DNA of 64,000 nt from Synechococcus sp. KORDI-49 (GCF_000737575.1 NZ_CP006270.1:189163-253162); one strand, 5' to 3'. Shown: positions 23,412 to 31,905, counted from the stretch's first letter. Numbers and translations: made by a program. The notes: a model not told the origin generated them from the letters alone.

Positions 23412-23569
23412 TTCTGGAGGTGAATGGCGATCTGCTCATTCGCCGGATCCTGGCGAATGGCCAGCGGGATGCCTGGGCCATGGCCAGGCGGCTGCACAGT
23501 GGCCGGGTGAAGGGAATTGTGTGTCGCGATGGTGAGGAAGCGGATGCTCCGCTCGACTCCCACCGCTAG
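23390..23569 (+). CDS. 59-aa protein preceding LuxR paralogue 2
   Basis: MPPVYDLILEVNGDLLIRRI, then NGQRDAWAMARRLHSGRVKG and an acidic end. Compact, with no family recognised. It lies 26 bp before the LuxR-type regulator at 23596 and may be co-transcribed with it. Placed in the dyad-associated set by its 59-bp spacing. Confidence 0.5.
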   Translation: MPPVYDLILEVNGDLLIRRILANGQRDAWAMARRLHSGRVKGIVCRDGEEADAPLDSHR

Positions 23570-23595
23570 AACGTCAATGAGCATCGGGCTCTCCC

Positions 23596-24303
23596 GTGGA
23601 TCTACGTGTCGGATCGCCGGAGATGCAGAGGGTCACCGCGGAATGCCGCGACCTGCTTCGCGGCCAGAGGGTGCTGCTCTGCTTCGGCGACCATCTGGCT
23701 CTCTGTGCCGTCGCGGATGCCGAGGTCTTCAGCGGGGGCGTCAAAGCGGCGGTGACCACAGAGGAGGAAGGGGTGCAGCACGCGCTGCGGCATCGCCCTG
23801 ATCTGGTTCTGGCCAGCGAGGATCTCGAGCGCGGCTACGGCATCCGCCTGTTGCAGCGTCTCAAGCAGGCTCTGCCTCAGACCCGTCTGCTGATCTTTCT
23901 GCGCCGCGAAACGCAGGCGGTGGTGCAGGAGGCGATGCTGGCCGGTGCCGATGGCGTGCTGTTCATATCGGCCCTCGGCGGCGGCAGCGGCAATTTCGTT
24001 AAGGCCCTGCAGGTGACGGCCCGAGGCGGGTTGTTCTATCCGGGAGCGGTGCGTGCCGCTCTGAGGCCAGTCGGCGATCCTCCCTCGCGCCTGGAGGCCA
24101 GGGACACCCTCTCGGAGCGGGAGCTCGAGGTGGTGTCCTGCATCGCCGGTGGCTACCGCAACAGCGAGATCGCCGAGCAGCTGCAGATTTCAACGGAGAC
24201 CGTCAAATCCCACATCAGTGCGGCGATCCAGAAGCTGGGCGTGCGTGATCGCACTCAGCTGGCCGTGCAGGCTCTTCTGCACGGATGGATCTCGGCTCAG
24301 TAG
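23596..24303 (+). CDS. LuxR/NarL-type regulator with atypical receiver (paralogue 2)
   Basis: 235 aa, GTG start, same length as the protein at 6214. Receiver-like domain with PDLVLASEDLERGYG, where Ser replaces the phosphorylatable Asp; then the LuxR HTH TLSERELEVVSCIAGGYRNS ... TETVKSHISAAIQKLGVRDR. The strong similarity to 6214 shows gene duplication. Probably works without classical phosphorylation. Confidence 0.85.
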   Translation: MDLRVGSPEMQRVTAECRDLLRGQRVLLCFGDHLALCAVADAEVFSGGVKAAVTTEEEGVQHALRHRPDLVLASEDLERGYGIRLLQRLKQALPQTRLLIFLRRETQAVVQEAMLAGADGVLFISALGGGSGNFVKALQVTARGGLFYPGAVRAALRPVGDPPSRLEARDTLSERELEVVSCIAGGYRNSEIAEQLQISTETVKSHISAAIQKLGVRDRTQLAVQALLHGWISAQ

Positions 24304-24542
24304 ACCCCGTAACGGATGCCGCGGTAACGCAGCTCCAGCCCGGCGGTTGCCTGCTGTTGATCCCGATTCGGCTCATAGGACACGCCCCGGTAGCAGAGCG
24401 TCCTGCGGCTGTCCCGGCGCACGGCGGTGTGCTGTGCATCGGTGTGTTCGGCGTTGGCGTAGTCCCTCGTCATCTGCAGACGAGCCCGCTCGACGGCCTG
24501 ACGGCGCATGGTGCGGGTTTTGATCAGTTGAAGCGTGTTCAT
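24297..24542 (-). CDS. DUF4278 family protein (copy 2)
   Basis: 81 aa from the ATG at 24542. N-terminal basic helix, then two DUF4278 motifs: LCYRGVSYE and LRYRGIRYGVY. It overlaps the regulator's stop by 7 bp, convergently. A GTA-N8-TAC site is 103 bp upstream, and a hairpin (CCCCG-TCCAT-CGGGG) lies between. Confidence 0.8.
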   Translation of the reverse strand: MNTLQLIKTRTMRRQAVERARLQMTRDYANAEHTDAQHTAVRRDSRRTLCYRGVSYEPNRDQQQATAGLELRYRGIRYGVY

Positions 24543-24644
24543 CACAGGCTCCTTGTACAGCGCCCGCGTCCCCGTTGCCTGACGCGGGTCTGACTGCAGC
24601 CCCGATGGACGGGGCTCAACGTGCTTTGATCATAGAACATTTCT

Positions 24645-24658
24645 GTAGCAACAGCTAC
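24645..24658. promoter_or_regulatory. GTA-N8-TAC site upstream of DUF4278 gene 2
   Basis: GTAGCAACAGCTAC, the reverse complement of the element at 12888-12901. On the minus strand TATGAT follows it by 10 bp and could be the -10 box. It fits the NtcA consensus, although the spacing to that -10 is shorter than in classical NtcA-activated promoters. Confidence 0.5.
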
Positions 24659-24695
24659 TTTTTTGCCGTCCGGATCCGGCTGCCAGCATGGCGCC

Positions 24696-25292
24696 ATGGA
24701 CCCCGCGATTCCCGTTCTCTGCATCTGCGGCCCCTCCGCCGCCGGGAAAACCACCTTTGCCGCTGCACTGGTTGACCATTTCCGTGGTCGCGGCCGGTCT
24801 CCGCTCACCGTCGCCTGCGACGACTACTACCGCAGCGACTGGACCCCGCATCCGCTGTTCGGTTACGACACGGTCGAGGCCATCGATACGGACGCCCTGC
24901 GCTCGGACCTCGAAGCGGCGCGATCCGGCCGGGCCGCCAGCCTTCGCCTCTACGACATGCGTTCCCGCACGGTCGGGCGTCGCGTCATCGACGCTGCCTA
25001 CGACCTTGTGGTGCTGGAAGGGTCCTACGGCCCCCAGGATCTGATCCAGGGTTTTCCCTTCGATGGACTGATCTATCTCGAGGAGTCGCTGCCCGTCCGA
25101 CTGGTCCGCCGTCTGAGCCGTGATGTGCGCCAACGCCACCGCTCACCCCGTTACGTGATCCGTCAGATGCTGCGGGAGATGCTGCCCGGAGAGCGCCGTT
25201 TCATCCGCCCGCTGCGGGAGCATGCCGATCTGGTGGTCCGGGATCCGCAGCACGGCATCACGGCCGTCGGTCGTCTGATCGGCGACAGCTGA
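24696..25292 (+). CDS. uridine-kinase-like P-loop kinase
   Basis: 198 aa from the ATG at 24696. P-loop GPSAAGKTT, then VACDDYYRSDW (the Asp/Tyr pair of uridine/phosphoribulokinase-type nucleoside kinases), VVLEGSYG (Walker B) and RRLSRDVRQRHRSP (lid). The family phosphorylates nucleosides or related small molecules; substrate not determined. Lies 43 bp upstream of ferredoxin on the same strand. Confidence 0.8.
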   Translation: MDPAIPVLCICGPSAAGKTTFAAALVDHFRGRGRSPLTVACDDYYRSDWTPHPLFGYDTVEAIDTDALRSDLEAARSGRAASLRLYDMRSRTVGRRVIDAAYDLVVLEGSYGPQDLIQGFPFDGLIYLEESLPVRLVRRLSRDVRQRHRSPRYVIRQMLREMLPGERRFIRPLREHADLVVRDPQHGITAVGRLIGDS

Positions 25293-25335
25293 TCCGCCGA
25301 GGTCTGGCTAACAACCAGGCAGATCTCCTCGTCCC

Positions 25336-25620
25336 ATGGCCACGTACAAGATCAGCATCGAAGGCGGTGCCAGCTTCGACTGTGCTGACGACGTCTACAT
25401 CCTCGATGCGGCCGAGGAGGCCGGTGTGGATCTTCCCTACTCATGCCGAGCCGGAGCCTGTTCCACCTGCGCCGGAAAGCTGATCAGCGGATCCGTGGAT
25501 CAGACCGACCAGAGCTTCCTGGATGACGATCAGATCGGCCAGGGGTTCGCACTGCTCTGCGTCAGCTATCCCACAGCGGACTGCGCCATCAAGGCCAACG
25601 CCGAAGACGACCTGAACTGA
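25336..25620 (+). CDS. petF: [2Fe-2S] plant-type ferredoxin
   Basis: 94 aa. Cluster ligands Cys37, Cys42, Cys45 (CRAGACSTC) and Cys75 (LLCVSYP), with the acidic C-terminus that docks FNR and other partners. It carries electrons from photosystem I to soluble reductases in the cytoplasm. Slightly shorter than the usual 96-99 aa. Its stop codon lies in a perfect 9-bp hairpin (25618-25640) shared with the stop of the convergent endonuclease gene. Confidence 0.95.
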   Translation: MATYKISIEGGASFDCADDVYILDAAEEAGVDLPYSCRAGACSTCAGKLISGSVDQTDQSFLDDDQIGQGFALLCVSYPTADCAIKANAEDDLN

Positions 25621-26274
25621 TCACGCCTTTCGCGTGATCACCGGTTTGCGGCGGTCGGGATACAGCTCCCTGCAGAGGGGGCAGACCCGTCCGTCGCATC
25701 CGCGTGCCGTGCAGAATTCGCGCCCGTAGAAAATGATCTGGAGGTGGAGCCTGTTCCAGGCCCTCTCCGGAAACAGGGCCTTGAGGTCCCGTTCGGTGCG
25801 CGCCACGTTCTCCCCGTTGCTCAACCCCCATCGCTGAGCCAGGCGATGGATATGGGTGTCCACCGGGAAAGCGGGCACGCCGAAGGCCTGGGACATGACG
25901 ACGCTGGCGGTCTTGTGCCCCACCCCGGGCAGAGCCTCCAGCTCCTCGAAACTCTGCGGCACGGCGCCGTCATGGCGCTCCAGCAGCAGCTGGGCCAGCC
26001 GGCGCACGTTCTTCGCCTTGGTCTTCGCCAGTCCGAGCTGGCGGATGAAGCCGAGGATCTCCCCCTCCTCCAGCTCTGCCATCGCAGCAGGAGTCGGTCC
26101 TGCGGCGAACAGCGCCGGTGTCACCTCATTTACCTTCTTGTCCGTGCACTGAGCGCTGAGCAGCACGGCGATCAGAAGCGTGAACGGATCGCTGTGGTCC
26201 AGGGGGATCGGTGTTTCGGGGTAGTGCTCCTCGAGGCGTTGCATCACCCGTTCGGCTCGCTCCTTCTTGCGCAC
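25621..26274 (-). CDS. nth: endonuclease III
   Basis: 217 aa. Helix-hairpin-helix LPGVGHKTASVVM with the catalytic Lys, and VDTHIHRLAQRW with the catalytic Asp: a bifunctional DNA glycosylase/AP lyase for oxidised pyrimidines. The C-terminal iron-sulfur cysteines are spaced C-x4-C-x4-C-x2-C (CTARGCDGRVCPLC) instead of the classical C-x6-C-x2-C-x5-C, so the cluster loop is altered or cluster binding is changed. Confidence 0.92.
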   Translation of the reverse strand: MRKKERAERVMQRLEEHYPETPIPLDHSDPFTLLIAVLLSAQCTDKKVNEVTPALFAAGPTPAAMAELEEGEILGFIRQLGLAKTKAKNVRRLAQLLLERHDGAVPQSFEELEALPGVGHKTASVVMSQAFGVPAFPVDTHIHRLAQRWGLSNGENVARTERDLKALFPERAWNRLHLQIIFYGREFCTARGCDGRVCPLCRELYPDRRKPVITRKA

Positions 26275-26280
26275 GATCGA

Positions 26281-26661
26281 TCAGTCCTCTCGCCCACCGC
26301 CGAAGCGGCGGAACAGTCCCTTCACCCGGTCCTTGGCGCGTCGCACCGCCCCCGCCCGGGCTGCCGGCGTTTCGCTGGCGGGCTCCGGCTCGTGCGATGG
26401 CTCCGGCGATGGTGTGGGTGTGGGTGTGGTGGCCTCTGCCTGGCTGGGCAGCCCTGCCAGTCCGGCGCTCAGTCGCCGTTGAAGATCGGTGCGGGCCGTT
26501 TTCAGCACCAGCACATCCCGGCGCCAGTGCGCGAGCACGGCGTCAGCCCGTTGCAGCTGCAGAACCAGATCCTGCACGTCCCTGGGCAGACTGTCCCGGC
26601 TGTAGCGGTTGCCGTCGATCTGAAGCAGCGGGGGCAGCGGAGAGGGGCCTGAACGCGTCAT
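26281..26661 (-). CDS. DUF6447-like hypothetical protein
   Basis: 126 aa. The N-terminal LLQIDGNRYSRDSLPRDVQD ... LVLQLQRADAVLAHWRRDVL matches the small cyanobacterial DUF6447 group. A low-complexity Thr/Pro/Glu linker (TTPTPTPSPEPSHEPEP) and a basic C-terminus follow. Function unknown. Seven bp upstream of nth on the same strand. Confidence 0.7.
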   Translation of the reverse strand: MTRSGPSPLPPLLQIDGNRYSRDSLPRDVQDLVLQLQRADAVLAHWRRDVLVLKTARTDLQRRLSAGLAGLPSQAEATTPTPTPSPEPSHEPEPASETPAARAGAVRRAKDRVKGLFRRFGGGRED

Positions 26662-26736
26662 GTCGGGAGCCGCTGATCCTCGAACTCATTCTTCCATCGA
26701 TTTCTGGGCGTGGGATATTGTTTAGATATGTAGTTA

Positions 26737-26751
26737 ATATCGTAACGATAT
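26737..26751. promoter_or_regulatory. 7-1-7 palindrome upstream of mntC
   Basis: ATATCGT-A-ACGATAT, a perfect inverted repeat 49 bp before the mntC start, in an A/T-rich stretch that stands out from the GC-rich surroundings. The 7-1-7 layout is typical of Fur-family (Fur, Zur, PerR/Mur) operators; it is therefore a candidate metal-responsive operator. Confidence 0.6.
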
Positions 26752-26799
26752 CGTGCAAAGTTGCCTGTTCCGCAACAGTGAGTCAGATCTTGTTCGATC

Positions 26800-27735
26800 T
26801 TGACGGTGCGCCTGCGGCGGCGGATTCGCTCTGCCTCCTGTCTTCTTGTCTCGCTGACCATGCTGACCCTCGGCTGCGGCCGGGAGCCGGTGCAGCAGGT
26901 CGCGGACCGGCGTCCGACGGTGCTCACCACCTTCACCGTGCTGGCGGATCTGGCCGCCAATGTGGCCGGCGAGCGTCTTCAGGTGCGCTCGATCGTCAAG
27001 CCCGGGGCGGAGATCCACGGCTATCAGCCCACCCCCAGCGACATCGAGCAGGCCGCGGGAGCGTCCCTGATCATCGAGAACGGATTTGGTCTGGAGCTCT
27101 GGGCCCGGCGCTTCACCGCCGCGGCCGGCGACATTCCCACGCTCACGCTGACGGAGGGAATGCAGCCGCTCCTGATCGGAGAGGACGCCTACGCCGGCAA
27201 GCCCAATCCCCATGCCTGGATGTCGCCGAAACGGACCATGGCCTATGTGGATCGTCTGGTGCAGGCCTTCACGCGTCTGGATCCCGCTGGTGCGGATGTC
27301 TTCGCCGCCAACGGCCGCCTCTACAAGGATCGTCTCAAGACTCTCGACGACGAGCTGCGCCGCACGCTGGCGGGGATTCCTGAGCAGCGGCGCGTGTTGG
27401 TGAGCTGCGAGGGGGCCTTCTCTTACCTCGCGGATGATTACGGCCTACGCGAGGCCTATCTGTGGCCGGTCAACGCCGAAAGTGAGATCACCCCGAGGCG
27501 GATGGCCCGGTTGATCGACCTGGTGCGGGAACGGCAGGTGCCGGCGGTGTTCTGTGAGAGCACCGTGAGCGATGCGGCTCAGCGTCAGGTGGCAGAAGCC
27601 ACCGGTGCCCGCTTCGGGGGAACCTTCTACGTCGATTCCCTGTCTTCAGCGGATGGCCCGGCATCCACCCTGCTGGACCTGCAGCGGCACAATGTGAAGC
27701 TGATCCGCGACGGTCTGGCCGGAGGCAAGGGGTGA
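26800..27735 (+). CDS. mntC: Mn/Zn ABC transporter substrate-binding lipoprotein (Mn-type ligands)
   Basis: 311 aa; TTG 26800 or GTG 26806 as start. Lipobox MLTLGC after a basic, hydrophobic leader. The cluster A-I metal site reads His (AEIHGYQP), His (NPHAWMSP), Glu (SCEGAF) and Asp (YVDSLSS): two His, Glu, Asp is the manganese/iron-type set, whereas ZnuA proteins use a third His. Delivers metal to the MntAB transporter, here for photosystem II manganese supply. Overlaps mntA by 1 bp. Confidence 0.85.
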   Translation: MTVRLRRRIRSASCLLVSLTMLTLGCGREPVQQVADRRPTVLTTFTVLADLAANVAGERLQVRSIVKPGAEIHGYQPTPSDIEQAAGASLIIENGFGLELWARRFTAAAGDIPTLTLTEGMQPLLIGEDAYAGKPNPHAWMSPKRTMAYVDRLVQAFTRLDPAGADVFAANGRLYKDRLKTLDDELRRTLAGIPEQRRVLVSCEGAFSYLADDYGLREAYLWPVNAESEITPRRMARLIDLVRERQVPAVFCESTVSDAAQRQVAEATGARFGGTFYVDSLSSADGPASTLLDLQRHNVKLIRDGLAGGKG

Positions 27736-28490
27736 TGCGCATCGAGGCGGAGCAGCTCTGCGTCGATTACAACGGCACGGTTGCGTTGTACGACGCCAGC
27801 CTGCATCTGCCTGAGGGTTGCATCTGCGGGCTCGTGGGCATGAACGGTGCCGGCAAGTCCACCCTGTTCAAGGCGCTGACGGGCTTCGTGCGGCCATCCC
27901 GTGGCCACATCCGCATCAACGGCCGCAGTGTGCGGGAGGCCCAGCGGCAGCAGGCGGTGGCCTACGTCCCTCAGAGCGAGGGCGTCGACTGTCAGTTCCC
28001 AGTTTCTGTATGGGATGTGGTGATGATGGGCCGTTACGGCTCCATGAATCCGCTGCGGATCCCCCGCAGCAGCGATCGTGTCGCCGTGGGCGATGCACTG
28101 CAGCGGGTCGACCTGCTCGAGCTGCGCAACCGGCCGATCGCTGCGCTCTCAGGCGGCCAGCGCAAGCGCACCTTCCTGGCCCGGGCCATCGCTCAGCGGG
28201 CTGATGTGCTGCTGCTGGATGAGCCGTTCAATGGCGTGGACGTGCGCACCGAACAGCTCATGGCTCAGCTGTTTCTGCAGTTCCGCGAGGAAGGTCGCAC
28301 GATCCTGATCTCCACCCACGACCTCAGCCATGTGCGCGACTTCTGCGATCTGGTGGTGCTGATCAACAAGACCGTGCTCGCCTACGGAGAGACCTCTGAA
28401 GTGTTCACTCCTGAGAATCTGGCGATGACCTTCGGGGGGCTGCCGCCGGATCTGCTCACCGGCAACAGCACCCCTGAAGCCCCGCACTGA
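27735..28490 (+). CDS. mntA: Mn/Zn ABC transporter ATP-binding protein
   Basis: 251 aa from the ATG at 27735 (TGATG overlap with mntC). Walker A GMNGAGKS, Q-loop YVPQSEGVDC, signature LSGGQRKRTFLARA, Walker B VLLLDEPFNGVD and H-loop STHDLSH are all intact. Energises metal import with MntC and MntB. The permease gene is not adjacent but at 33357, beyond five minus-strand genes. Confidence 0.88.
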   Translation: MRIEAEQLCVDYNGTVALYDASLHLPEGCICGLVGMNGAGKSTLFKALTGFVRPSRGHIRINGRSVREAQRQQAVAYVPQSEGVDCQFPVSVWDVVMMGRYGSMNPLRIPRSSDRVAVGDALQRVDLLELRNRPIAALSGGQRKRTFLARAIAQRADVLLLDEPFNGVDVRTEQLMAQLFLQFREEGRTILISTHDLSHVRDFCDLVVLINKTVLAYGETSEVFTPENLAMTFGGLPPDLLTGNSTPEAPH

Positions 28491-28742
28491 TCACGCCTGG
28501 TCAGCGGTTGTCGAACCGCGTTCCATCACCCGGTTCAGCACGGCCTGTTTGATGCGGGCCCGGTCCCGCTCCACATAGATCTCGGCCCAGTGCTCGGGTT
28601 TGGATTTCTGCTGAACCGCCTCCAGCTCGCGTTCGAGTTCGTCGAACACGGCATCGACGAACCCATCCGGGTTGTCGCCGAAGCTGTCATGGCGGTTCAG
28701 AACCTTGTCGAGACGACGGATCAGTCGGGTGGCGCGGGACAT
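28491..28742 (-). CDS. small charged helical protein, function unknown
   Basis: 83 aa: TRLIRRLDKVLNRHDSFGDN, then FDELERELEAVQQ and ERDRARIKQAVLNRVMERG. Soluble and helical. It is last in the minus-strand block containing the SPFH genes, 30 bp downstream of the second SPFH gene. No family recognised. Confidence 0.6.
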   Translation of the reverse strand: MSRATRLIRRLDKVLNRHDSFGDNPDGFVDAVFDELERELEAVQQKSKPEHWAEIYVERDRARIKQAVLNRVMERGSTTADQA

Positions 28743-28772
28743 GGCGGGGAGGGTGGAGATCGTGGAAGGGGA

Positions 28773-29999
28773 TCAGGAGCCGTTGGAGGGCTCGGAGTCG
28801 TTCTGCAGCAGCCGGATTCCCGTGCTGTCCTGCAGCTGCTTGAGCAGGGTGGCCAGGGACAGGTTGACCTGCCCCTCGCGCTCGCCGATCAGGGTCACTT
28901 CTTCAACCTCGACCGGCTGAACCGTGTCGCTCAGCATGGTGAGCAACGGCTCCAGCTTTTGCAACAGGAACAACCGTTTGGCGTCGTCGCCGGAGCGTCG
29001 GAGCGACTCCACCAGTTCCCGGAGACCCTCGGCCTGGGAACGACCCTGTTCCACGATCGTGGCGGCCTCACCCTTGGCATCGGCGATCATCGTCAGCGAT
29101 TCGGATTCCGCCGGTGCGATCACATCGGCTTCGAGCTGTTGCATCACCTGCTTGATGCGTTCCTCCTGCACAGGCACTTCGGCCTGGGCCCGGGCCAGCT
29201 CGGCTCCGACCATCGCTTCCACCTCCGCCACCAACGCATCACGGCCGGTGAGGGCATCCTGCATGCGTTTCTCCGCCTCCGCTGTCGCCACCGCCAGCTC
29301 CTTGTCCAGTCGGCGCAGCGCGGTGATCCGCTCGTTCTCGGCCTTCTTCACCGCTGACTGGGAGCTGGCCTCCGCTTCGGCGATGCGCGAGTCCCGCTTC
29401 AGCTCCACCAGCTGCTTGCGACCGATCGAATCGAGATAGCGAACGTCATCGGAGATGTTCTGGATCTGCAGGGTGTCCAGCACCAGTCCGAGTTTCTGCA
29501 GATCGTCCTCCGCCTCCTCCAGCAGGGTGCGGGCGAAGGTCACCTTGTCCTCGTTGAGCTGCTCGGGGGTGAGGCTGGCCATCACACCGCGCAGATTGCC
29601 CTCCAGCGTCTCCTTGGCGATGTGTCGGATCTCGTCCTGTGATTTGCCGATCAGGCGTTCGATCGCGTTGTGGATGCCCGGCTCATCACCGGAGATCTTG
29701 ATGTTCGCGACGCCGGAGACGTTCAGGGGAATCCCGCCCCGGGAGTAGGCGTTCTCCACCCTCAGGTCGATGATCATGTTGCTGAGGTCAAGGCGCATCA
29801 CCTCCTCAAGCAGGGGGATGCGCAGGGCGCTGCCGCCTCGCACGGTGCGATATCCCACCGGCTGACCGCTGCCGGTGGTCCGCCGCAGGCCGGCGAAGAT
29901 CAGCACTTCACTGGGCTGGCAGATGTAGTACAGCTGACGCAGCAGCACGACGAACGCCCAGATGCCGGCGGCGCCGGTGAGACCGAGTGCGATGAACAT
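28773..29999 (-). CDS. SPFH/flotillin-like membrane protein 2
   Basis: 408 aa from the ATG at 29999, which overlaps the stop of the first SPFH gene (TGATG). N-terminal membrane segment, SPFH domain (~residues 60-230, NVSGVANIKISG ... LGLVLDTLQIQNISDD) and a long Ala/Glu-rich coiled coil (RIAEAEASSQSAVKKAENER onward). Flotillin-like proteins form large oligomeric membrane scaffolds. A sister paralogue lies directly upstream. Confidence 0.85.
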   Translation of the reverse strand: MFIALGLTGAAGIWAFVVLLRQLYYICQPSEVLIFAGLRRTTGSGQPVGYRTVRGGSALRIPLLEEVMRLDLSNMIIDLRVENAYSRGGIPLNVSGVANIKISGDEPGIHNAIERLIGKSQDEIRHIAKETLEGNLRGVMASLTPEQLNEDKVTFARTLLEEAEDDLQKLGLVLDTLQIQNISDDVRYLDSIGRKQLVELKRDSRIAEAEASSQSAVKKAENERITALRRLDKELAVATAEAEKRMQDALTGRDALVAEVEAMVGAELARAQAEVPVQEERIKQVMQQLEADVIAPAESESLTMIADAKGEAATIVEQGRSQAEGLRELVESLRRSGDDAKRLFLLQKLEPLLTMLSDTVQPVEVEEVTLIGEREGQVNLSLATLLKQLQDSTGIRLLQNDSEPSNGS

Positions 30000-31342
30000 C
30001 AGTGATTCTCCTGGGAGTTGGTCAGGGTGCCGAGCAGATCGATGCCGAGAATCTCGTTCACCTGCTCGAAGAACTGGCGCACCACCACGTGGTTGAGGGC
30101 CACAAGACTGGCGAGGGACTGGGCGCCGTTGCCATCCAGAGCGGTGACCCGCTGAAGTTTCAGGCGGGCCGGCAGACGCGTGGCCTGGGAGAGCACCATC
30201 TCGATCTGCTGCAGCAGAAACACCAGCTCCGCGGTGCTGCCCGCTTCCTCCCACACCTGGGTGAGCAGGTCATTGACCAGAGCACTGGCCTTGACGTCCT
30301 CCGCCGTGGCCGCCGCCTGGCCTCGGGCCCGCAGTTCCTTGGCCTTCTGACTGGCTTGGGCCGGCAGCACCTCCTCCGCCTTCAGCCGCAGGCGCTCCAG
30401 CTCCGCACGCACCCTCTGCAGCTGCTGCTCGGCTCGGGCCCTGGCCTCCTGCTCAGCCGCCTTCGTGCGCTCCTCCTCGGAGCGGGCCTGCTTGTCCATC
30501 TGCGCCACCTTGGTGCGCACCTCATTGGTTTTCTGCAGCACAACGGTGTCCGCCTCGGTGCGCATCACCTCGGCCACCTCCTCCATCTGCGCTTCCACCC
30601 GCTCGGCCTGACCGATCGCCTCCGCTTCGGCGATCTCCGCATCGCGGACGATCTGGGCGACGCGGCGTCGGCTGATCGAATTCAGGTAGTCCACGTCATC
30701 GAAGACGCTCTGGATCTTGAGCGTGTCCAGCTGCAGCCCCAGTCGACGCATGTCCTGACCCACATCCTCGGCGATCTGCTCGGCGAAGCGGAGCCGGTCT
30801 TCGTTGACCTGTTCGGGGGTGAGCTGGGCCAGCACACTGCGCAGATTGCCTTCGAGGTTCTCCTTGGCCACCTGCACGATCTCCGAGGGGTCATGACCGA
30901 GGAAGCGCTCGATGGCGTTGTTGCGCACCTCCGGATCGGTGCTCACCTTGACGTTGGCGATGGCCTGGATGTTCAGCGGGGTTCCGCCGTGGGAATAGGC
31001 GTTGCGCACCTCCACCACCACCGGCAGCAGCGTGACGTCGACACGGCGGGCGGTTTCGAGAATCGGCTTGACGAAGGTCCAGCCACCGTTGGCCACCACC
31101 CGGTATCCCTTCATGCCCTGGCTGCCCTGGTCCGAGCGGGAACCGGTCACCACGAGCATCTCGTTGGGTCGGCAGATGCGGATCATCCAGCGGCTGATCA
31201 GAGTCAGGGCGATCAGCCCGATGAAGACACCGCCGACAGCGCCCAGCACAACGGAGTTGTCACTGCGCCCGTTGCTCCACATCGGCGGGGATGCCGGTTG
31301 CACCTGCAGCAGGGGCTGCTTCTGAAGTGGTGGCCCTTTCAT
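29999..31342 (-). CDS. SPFH/flotillin-like membrane protein 1
   Basis: 447 aa. A transmembrane segment at about residues 30-52 (VLGAVGGVFIGLIALTLI), then an SPFH domain with the same landmarks as its neighbour (IQAIANVKVSTDPEVRNNAI, LGLQLDTLKIQSVFDD), then a Glu/Ala/Arg coiled coil. Tandem, coupled SPFH paralogues with NfeD upstream suggest a hetero-oligomeric flotillin complex controlling membrane domains. Confidence 0.85.
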   Translation of the reverse strand: MKGPPLQKQPLLQVQPASPPMWSNGRSDNSVVLGAVGGVFIGLIALTLISRWMIRICRPNEMLVVTGSRSDQGSQGMKGYRVVANGGWTFVKPILETARRVDVTLLPVVVEVRNAYSHGGTPLNIQAIANVKVSTDPEVRNNAIERFLGHDPSEIVQVAKENLEGNLRSVLAQLTPEQVNEDRLRFAEQIAEDVGQDMRRLGLQLDTLKIQSVFDDVDYLNSISRRRVAQIVRDAEIAEAEAIGQAERVEAQMEEVAEVMRTEADTVVLQKTNEVRTKVAQMDKQARSEEERTKAAEQEARARAEQQLQRVRAELERLRLKAEEVLPAQASQKAKELRARGQAAATAEDVKASALVNDLLTQVWEEAGSTAELVFLLQQIEMVLSQATRLPARLKLQRVTALDGNGAQSLASLVALNHVVVRQFFEQVNEILGIDLLGTLTNSQENH

Positions 31343-31392
31343 TCGATTCGGCAGGAGATGTCTTCCCTAGCGCCGATCCTGTCGATCCGCCA

Positions 31393-31893
31393 TCAAATGC
31401 GATCCACCCGCAGGGTGTGCCCGTCACAGGCCACCACCACCACCGTGGTGCCCTGTGGCAAGCTTCCCCCGTTGCTGACGGCCGGTCGGCGGATCAGGCT
31501 GCCGCGGGCCGTCAGCTCCACGAAGCCGCGGCTCTCCGCTTCGATCGCCAGGGTGACGATGCCCTCCCGCCCGATCAGATCAGCGCTGCGCACCAGGCTG
31601 TCGACGTCCCGCCGGCCCATCAGGCCCAGCAGCCGTGCTGCGGCCAGTCCCATGGCCACTCCCATCCCAAGAGCCACGACCACCGTCGGCAGAACGGTGC
31701 CGCTGCGGGTCAGCAGGCTGAGCAGCAGACCGCACAGACCGAACCCGCACAGGCCGAAGGACCAGAACGGGGTGCTGAACAGCAGGCTGAGATTGCCGCC
31801 GGCTCCATCGGCGTCGGCCCCGCTGTCGCCCTCCAGAGACAGGGCGATGAGCACACCCCCGGCAAGCAGGCAGAACAGGTAGGTGAGCAGCAT
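31393..31893 (-). CDS. NfeD-like membrane protein with OB-fold tail
   Basis: 166 aa. An N-terminal helix, two more hydrophobic segments (LCGFGLCGLLLSLLT, TVVVALGMGVAMGLAAARLL), then a soluble beta domain (GREGIVTLAIEAESRGFVEL ... VVVVACDGHTLRVDRI) like the NfeD C-terminal OB fold. NfeD1b proteins accompany flotillins in operons, as here. The protease domain of long NfeD is absent. Confidence 0.8.
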   Translation of the reverse strand: MLLTYLFCLLAGGVLIALSLEGDSGADADGAGGNLSLLFSTPFWSFGLCGFGLCGLLLSLLTRSGTVLPTVVVALGMGVAMGLAAARLLGLMGRRDVDSLVRSADLIGREGIVTLAIEAESRGFVELTARGSLIRRPAVSNGGSLPQGTTVVVVACDGHTLRVDRI

Positions 31894-31905
31894 GGTTGGC
31901 GGTGC

